A stretch of 10,243 nt of DNA from NCBI GenBank assembly GCA_028699795.1, contig JAQVTZ010000059.1, positions 1-10,243 of the forward strand, given 5' to 3'. How positions within the stretch are numbered: the stretch's first letter is position 1; each line of letters opens with the position of its first letter. Of the stretch, positions 6,458 through 10,243 are shown one piece after another. The position numbers and the translations under genes were made by a program. The DNA is from Clostridia bacterium. Its GTDB lineage: Bacteria > Bacillota > Clostridia > Christensenellales > DTU072. Below the pieces are notes generated by a model, which was not told the origin of the DNA, searched no databases, and was given only the letters and a program-made list of their open reading frames with translations.

Positions 6458-7471
6458 TTAGCACTCCTCTACGAGCTTGAGTAGCTCCGCGATAATCTTA
6501 TCGTTGGGCACGGTAGCGATAATTTTTTTATTTTTAATAATGGCAGATTGCATTTTGCCGCCGCAAACACCGAAATCCGCGCCTTTGGACTCGCCGATTC
6601 CGTTGACAACACAGCCCATTACGGCAATTTTTAGCCGTTTATGCAGATTTTGTGTTTTTTCTTCGAGTTCTGTCGCGATGCCCTCGACATCAATATTGGT
6701 TCTGGCGCAGGTAGGACAGGCGATCACCTCCACAAAGTCGCGTCGCAATCCGCAAGCGCGCAAAATTCTAATCCCAGCTACTATTTCATCTTCGGGTTTG
6801 GCAGACAACGATACGCGAATCGTGTCGCCAATACCGTCTAAAAGCAAACTCCCGATTGCAACAGAAGACTTAATTTGGCCAAAAGCGGGTGTGCCCGACT
6901 CTGTCAAACCAATATGAAGCGGATAATGACATCTTGCATCCAGTTCTCTGTATGCCTCTACCGTACATCGTACATCCGAAGATTTTACGGCGATGACGAT
7001 ATCGAAAAACCCCAAGTCTTCTAACATGGCGGCCGAATCCAACGCGATTCCCGCAAGGCGGACAGGCGTCACTTCACTTTTTAAAGAGCCTTGATTGACG
7101 CCGATTCTAATAGGAATGCGCCTTTCTTTTGCCGCTCGTACGATTTCTGAGACACCGTAACTGCCGATATTGGCGGGATTGATACGAATTTTCGCCGCTC
7201 CAGATTCGATTGCGGAAAGAGCCATTTTATAGTCAAAATGAACATCTGCAATAATGGGAACAGGCGCGCATTTTATAATCGATTGGAATGCCGTTGCCGA
7301 TTCTTCGTCGGGTACGGAGACGCGTACAAGGTCTGCCCCCATTGCGGAAAGTCGGCTAATTTGCGCCAATGTCGCTTGAACATCTTGTGTGGAAGTATTG
7401 GTCATAGATTGTACGCTTACAGGCGCGCCGCCGCCTATGGTAACGCTGCCCGCTTTCACAGGTTTTTTCAT
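6458..7471 (-). CDS. ispG: 4-hydroxy-3-methylbut-2-en-1-yl diphosphate synthase (flavodoxin) IspG/GcpE
   Basis: IspG is a [4Fe-4S] enzyme that reductively opens 2-C-methyl-D-erythritol 2,4-cyclodiphosphate to HMBPP, the penultimate step of the MEP isoprenoid pathway. The 337 residues give an N-terminal TIM barrel beginning with the family block IGGGAPVSVQSMTNTSTQD, then IADVHFDYKMAL, KIRINPANIG and GIGDTIRVSLS. The C-terminal iron-sulfur domain has C252 and C255 in ACPTCART, and C287 and E294 in GCVVNGIGE. The spacings between these residues equal those of E. coli C270, C273, C305 and E312. It is the short bacterial form without the inserted domain of plant enzymes. The reading frame is open upstream to an ATG at 7525, but that start would overlap rseP by 41 nt and add residues the family lacks. 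The ATG at 7471 has AGAGGTG 8 nt upstream and puts VQSM at the usual distance from the N-terminus. With dxr two genes upstream, this operon supplies two MEP enzymes. Confidence 0.97.
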   Translation of the reverse strand: MKKPVKAGSVTIGGGAPVSVQSMTNTSTQDVQATLAQISRLSAMGADLVRVSVPDEESATAFQSIIKCAPVPIIADVHFDYKMALSAIESGAAKIRINPANIGSYGVSEIVRAAKERRIPIRIGVNQGSLKSEVTPVRLAGIALDSAAMLEDLGFFDIVIAVKSSDVRCTVEAYRELDARCHYPLHIGLTESGTPAFGQIKSSVAIGSLLLDGIGDTIRVSLSAKPEDEIVAGIRILRACGLRRDFVEVIACPTCARTNIDVEGIATELEEKTQNLHKRLKIAVMGCVVNGIGESKGADFGVCGGKMQSAIIKNKKIIATVPNDKIIAELLKLVEEC

Positions 7472-7479
7472 TGGTATCA

Positions 7480-7486
7480 CACCTCT
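7480..7486 (-). promoter_or_regulatory. Ribosome binding site that sets the ispG start
   Basis: AGAGGTG on the minus strand overlaps the rseP stop codon and lies 8 nt before the ATG at 7471. It argues against the longer reading from 7525, which would start inside rseP. Confidence 0.75.
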
Positions 7487-8591
7487 AACTCTTAATCCAG
7501 TGGAACACATCCGCAAATATCGCAAACCCGAAAATCAAGACAAATCCCACCATATGGATGACAGCTTCAATTTTTTTGTTTATCGGCTTTTTGCGAATCC
7601 ATTCTATAATACAGAATACCATGCGAGAGCCATCCAATGCGGGAATTGGCAACAAATTCATGACCGCAAGGTTTGCCGATATCAAGCACACCACATATGA
7701 AAGCATGGCGAATCCGCTTTTGGATGCTTCCGATATGACAGAAATGGTCGTAATGGGACCTCCTGCGTTTTCCATGCCCATTTTCCCGGTAAGAAGCATC
7801 CATAAAATTAGTACAATCTTATATACAAGGAAGAACATGAAGGAAAAAGACCTTCCCAAAGCGGAAAAGAAGTCCAGCTTTACCGCGGATAAGGCGCTGG
7901 TAAAACCGAATCCGTACTTTGTGATTGGGTTTCCGTTTGTGTCTAACTCAGGAACAAAATTCCCTTCGTTGTCATATGTTCCCAAAACATAATCGGCTCG
8001 TTGCAATGCCAAATGAACCCGTTCGCCTTCGCGCAGCACGTCAACATCCATTGTCTCCCCCGCATTAGAAAAGGCGGCCGAAACATCCTCGGCAAGTAAA
8101 ACATTCATTTGTTTGCCATCTACCCGCAAAAAGACATCGCCTTCTTGCAATATAGTCTGATTGGCGGAATCTTCGTACACATTCGCAACGGAAGGCAACA
8201 GTTGTCCGTAAAATGTGAAGAATAGCGTAATAATCACCAATCCTGAGACAAAATTAAAAAAGGCACCTGAAAACAGCACGATAAGCCGCTTCCAAGGGGC
8301 TTGATTATTAAATGCAGTGGGACTGGTCGAATCGTCTTCTTCGTCTTCGAACTGGCAATATCCGCCTAGCGGTAATATGCGGATGGAAAACAGTTCTCCT
8401 GTTTTCTTACTTCTTTTTTTGAAAAGCGCCGGTCCGAATCCGATTGCAAACTCATTTATTTTGAATCCAAGCAGTTTACCGGATAAATAATGCCCAAACT
8501 CGTGTATCACTACCATAAACATCAACGCTAGAATTGCGATAAGCACATATCCGACTGTCGTCATTACGCCTGCAAAGGTCGCTCCTATCAT
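7485..8591 (-). CDS. rseP: Intramembrane zinc metalloprotease RseP/RasP (site-2 protease, family M50B)
   Basis: Polytopic inner-membrane protease that cuts transmembrane segments, typically those of anti-sigma factors or leftover signal peptides. Numbered from the ATG at 8591 (368 aa), it has a first membrane segment at about 10-30 holding the zinc motif HEFGH (H30, E31, H34). Then come the LPLGGYCQFED region and a second membrane segment at about 100-126. A single PDZ domain spans about 130-205 (LQEGDVFLRVDGKQM). Two or more C-terminal membrane segments follow, with NLLPIPALDG supplying the third zinc ligand, D320. All catalytic residues are present. The stretch that usually reads AGPxxNF is FSGAFFNF, so the proline is missing. 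The frame also allows GTG at 8597, but that lies only 3 nt from GGAGGT, while the ATG at 8591 is 9 nt away. It sits between dxr and ispG, as in many Clostridia. No candidate substrate such as an anti-sigma factor is encoded here. Confidence 0.96.
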   Translation of the reverse strand: MIGATFAGVMTTVGYVLIAILALMFMVVIHEFGHYLSGKLLGFKINEFAIGFGPALFKKRSKKTGELFSIRILPLGGYCQFEDEEDDSTSPTAFNNQAPWKRLIVLFSGAFFNFVSGLVIITLFFTFYGQLLPSVANVYEDSANQTILQEGDVFLRVDGKQMNVLLAEDVSAAFSNAGETMDVDVLREGERVHLALQRADYVLGTYDNEGNFVPELDTNGNPITKYGFGFTSALSAVKLDFFSALGRSFSFMFFLVYKIVLILWMLLTGKMGMENAGGPITTISVISEASKSGFAMLSYVVCLISANLAVMNLLPIPALDGSRMVFCIIEWIRKKPINKKIEAVIHMVGFVLIFGFAIFADVFHWIKS

Positions 8592-8598
8592 CAACACA

Positions 8599-9717
8599 CT
8601 ACCTCCGTAGTTTTTTTAAACACTTTAAAGTATATTCTTTTACTTCTTTATCAATACCTGAAACTTGCTCTGACGAAGTGATTCCTCCGTCGGAAAAATG
8701 CGATAACGCTTCCGAAACAAGCTTCGGGATATCATAGAATCCGATTTGATCTTTTAAATATAGTTGTACCGCTAATTCGTCCGCGGCGCACGCTACCGCG
8801 CCTTTATAGTCGCTTACCAATTCTTGCGCAAAGGCAAGACACGGGAAGCGAACAAGGTCGGGTTTTTGGAAGGAGAGTGACCCGATTGCAGCAAGGTCCA
8901 ATTCTTTTATGCCCGTAGGCAATCTTTTGCCCGCCATTAGAGCGTATTGGATGGGAAGACGCATATCGGGCATCGACAGGCTTGCCTTAAAGGAACCATC
9001 ACGATAACCCACCAAAGCGTGCACGATACTTTGGCGGTGAATCACCACTTCAATATCGTTAATCCCAAACAAGTTTCGGGCTTCCACAACCTCCATACAC
9101 TTATTAAACAGCGTTGCGGAGTCGATTGTTACTTTTTGCCCCATCACCCATGTGGGGTGCTTAAGAGCGTCTGCCGCGCGCGCGCTCGTCAGCTGTTCAG
9201 GGGTATAATCGCGGAACGCTCCTCCCGATGCCGTTAGCACGATTTTTTCGATGTTGTCTTTGTCTTCAAGACATTGCCAGACCGCCGAATGTTCGCTGTC
9301 TATCGGTATAATGGTTTTGCCTTCCTTTTTTGCGGTAGACATTACAAGCGCGCCCGCCGATACGATGCTTTCTTTGTTTGCCGTAGCTAGCTCTGCTCGG
9401 CTTTTTAATACCGCAAGAGTAGGCGCAAGTCCCGCCAAACCGCCGATACCGTTTACGACAAGGTCGCAATCGTTGTATATGGATGGATCTTGCAACGCGT
9501 TTAGGTCGCAGTATAACTTTACACCTTTGGGAGCAGCCAAATCATGGTTCGCGCATACGGCAATCCTTGGGCAAAACTCCGCAACTTGTTGCCACAAAAG
9601 AGTATGATTGGTTGCACAGGCCAACAGCGTAACTTGTACCCTGTCCCCTAAGCCACGGATGACATCCAATGTTTGTCTCCCGATAGAACCTGTGCTTCCC
9701 AATATGCCTATCTTCAT
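8599..9717 (-). CDS. dxr: 1-deoxy-D-xylulose-5-phosphate reductoisomerase
   Basis: Dxr (IspC) is the cytosolic enzyme that rearranges and reduces 1-deoxy-D-xylulose 5-phosphate to 2-C-methyl-D-erythritol 4-phosphate with NADPH and a divalent metal. This is the second step of the MEP pathway and the fosmidomycin target. The 372 residues begin with the Rossmann motif GSTGSIG (7-13), followed by LATANKESIVSAG and LTASGGAFRD. The metal ligands are D140 and E142 in IPIDSEHSA and E209 in FNKCMEVVEA, and N205 and K206 keep the E. coli N227/K228/E231 spacing. Length is normal for a Gram-positive enzyme (about 380). Small departures occur in the active-site block: WVMGQKVTIDS where WSMGRKITIDS is common, and NKCME where NKGLE is common. 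The ATG at 9717 has AGGGAG 5 nt upstream and follows cdsA by 13 nt; 7 nt separate its stop from the rseP ATG. Confidence 0.97.
   Translation of the reverse strand: MKIGILGSTGSIGRQTLDVIRGLGDRVQVTLLACATNHTLLWQQVAEFCPRIAVCANHDLAAPKGVKLYCDLNALQDPSIYNDCDLVVNGIGGLAGLAPTLAVLKSRAELATANKESIVSAGALVMSTAKKEGKTIIPIDSEHSAVWQCLEDKDNIEKIVLTASGGAFRDYTPEQLTSARAADALKHPTWVMGQKVTIDSATLFNKCMEVVEARNLFGINDIEVVIHRQSIVHALVGYRDGSFKASLSMPDMRLPIQYALMAGKRLPTGIKELDLAAIGSLSFQKPDLVRFPCLAFAQELVSDYKGAVACAADELAVQLYLKDQIGFYDIPKLVSEALSHFSDGGITSSEQVSGIDKEVKEYTLKCLKKLRR
8601..8606 (-). promoter_or_regulatory. Ribosome binding site that sets the rseP start
   Basis: Consensus GGAGGT on the minus strand, sharing its last T with the dxr stop codon TAG. 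Its distance is 9 nt to the ATG at 8591 but only 3 nt to the in-frame GTG at 8597, so the ATG is the better start. Confidence 0.8.
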
Positions 9718-9730
9718 GCGCTCTCCCTTA

Positions 9731-10243
9731 TTAAATAAGAAACGCCATTACGATTGTGGTAAACAACAGCCCGAACAGGATGCTGTCCAGTCTATCCATA
9801 ATGCCCCCGTGCGACCCGAATGCTTTGCTGAAATCTTTGATATCGAGTTCCCGTTTCAGACGGCTTGCGGCAAGATCCCCTATTTCGGAAATCACGCCGA
9901 TTGCTCCGCCTATTAACAAATAGAACAAAATCGGATGCGTCAACACTTCGGTAAAACGCAAAGCATCGTTTACCGGAAGATTGACAACTTCGAACAAAAG
10001 ATAGACAAGCGCCGATCCCAGTACTCCGCCAAAAATACCGCAAATACTGCCGCTATAGGTTTTTTTGGGACTGATTTTAGGGAAAATTTTGGGTCCTTTG
10101 AACAGCGTTCCGAGATAGTATGCGCAAGTATCGGCGCACATCGATGCGCCCACGGCAATTAAAAAGGGCAACATTCCGTAAGATACGGTAAGATACAGCC
10201 CTAGGGAGATAAGCATAAGCGGATAAACCAGTATAAAAAGCGT
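9731..10243 (-). CDS. cdsA: Phosphatidate cytidylyltransferase CdsA, C-terminal part (start lies beyond the right edge)
   Basis: CdsA is the integral membrane enzyme that makes CDP-diacylglycerol from phosphatidic acid and CTP, the branch point for bacterial phospholipids. 170 residues are visible and the frame stays open to position 10243, so the Met at 10216 is internal, not the start. The visible part has several hydrophobic membrane segments, the family block ISPKKTYSGSICGIFGG, and the diagnostic C-terminal signature. That signature reads GDLAASRLKRELDIKDFSKA and continues into GSHGGIMDRLD, matching the pattern S-x-x-K-R-x4-K-D...H-G-G-x-x-D-R-x-D, including the two aspartates that coordinate metal. 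The stop TAA lies 13 nt before dxr. In Clostridia uppS and frr usually lie immediately upstream, which would be just outside this window. Confidence 0.97.
   Translation of the reverse strand, partial: TLFILVYPLMLISLGLYLTVSYGMLPFLIAVGASMCADTCAYYLGTLFKGPKIFPKISPKKTYSGSICGIFGGVLGSALVYLLFEVVNLPVNDALRFTEVLTHPILFYLLIGGAIGVISEIGDLAASRLKRELDIKDFSKAFGSHGGIMDRLDSILFGLLFTTIVMAFLI

Noticed and set aside
6477..6917. A 146-codon plus-strand ORF inside ispG
   Set aside because: It is antisense to a gene with complete catalytic motifs, has no ribosome site or recognisable domain, and its composition is that of a complementary-strand shadow.
7472..7525. Longer IspG starting at the ATG at 7525 (355 aa)
   Set aside because: It would overlap rseP by 41 nt and add residues unlike the family; the ATG at 7471 has a good ribosome site and the expected distance to VQSM.
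7558..7992. A 144-codon plus-strand ORF inside rseP
   Set aside because: Antisense to the membrane-protein gene; no recognisable motif, and its codons mirror the rseP membrane segments.
8592..8597. GTG start of rseP at 8597
   Set aside because: Only 3 nt from GGAGGT; the ATG two codons later has a normal 9-nt spacing.
9174..9192. Alternating GC run (GCCGCGCGCGCGCTCG) as a possible Z-DNA or regulatory site
   Set aside because: It lies in dxr codons for an Ala/Arg-rich stretch (SARAADA) and needs no other explanation.

Overview
The window is a continuous, entirely minus-strand block of core housekeeping genes. In transcription order (right to left) they are cdsA (partial) - dxr - rseP - ispG - a polymerase-less PolC-like exonuclease gene - 152-bp intergenic gap - miaB - mutS - mutL (partial). 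The organism is most likely a Clostridia-type Firmicute. Two gene orders familiar from that group lie back to back: cdsA-dxr-rseP-ispG-polC and miaB-mutS-mutL. The DNA is moderately AT-rich, Shine-Dalgarno sites are mostly strong, and mutL has no mutH beside it. Species cannot be named from the sequence.

Right half (10243 to 6458): CdsA makes CDP-diacylglycerol for phospholipids. Dxr and IspG are the second and the penultimate enzymes of the MEP isoprenoid pathway. RseP is an intramembrane site-2 protease. Junctions are 13, 7 and 13 nt, and ispG abuts the next gene directly (TAA then ATG), so this looks like one operon whose promoter lies outside the window.

Middle (6457 to 4925): where Clostridia usually carry polC there is a complete 510-codon ORF. 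It has PolC-like N-terminal domains, an OB fold and an intact DEDDh 3'-5' exonuclease. It has no PHP domain and no palm, fingers or thumb, and no polymerase fragment follows it. A QAGLF pentapeptide, similar to beta-clamp-binding motifs, sits in the acidic linker before the exonuclease. This is the most notable thing in the window: it looks like a PolC reduced to a stand-alone proofreading or repair exonuclease.

Gap (4773-4924): very AT-rich. It holds an imperfect hairpin after the exonuclease stop and a well-formed sigma-A-type promoter whose -10 box ends 8 nt before the miaB ATG. That predicts a leaderless or almost leaderless miaB mRNA.

Left half (4772 to 1): MiaB (tRNA methylthiolation), MutS and MutL (mismatch repair) overlap by 11 and 4 nt and are probably translationally coupled. 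MutL runs off the left edge. No RNA genes, mobile elements or CRISPR arrays were seen, and no stretch above 300 bp lacks a gene.
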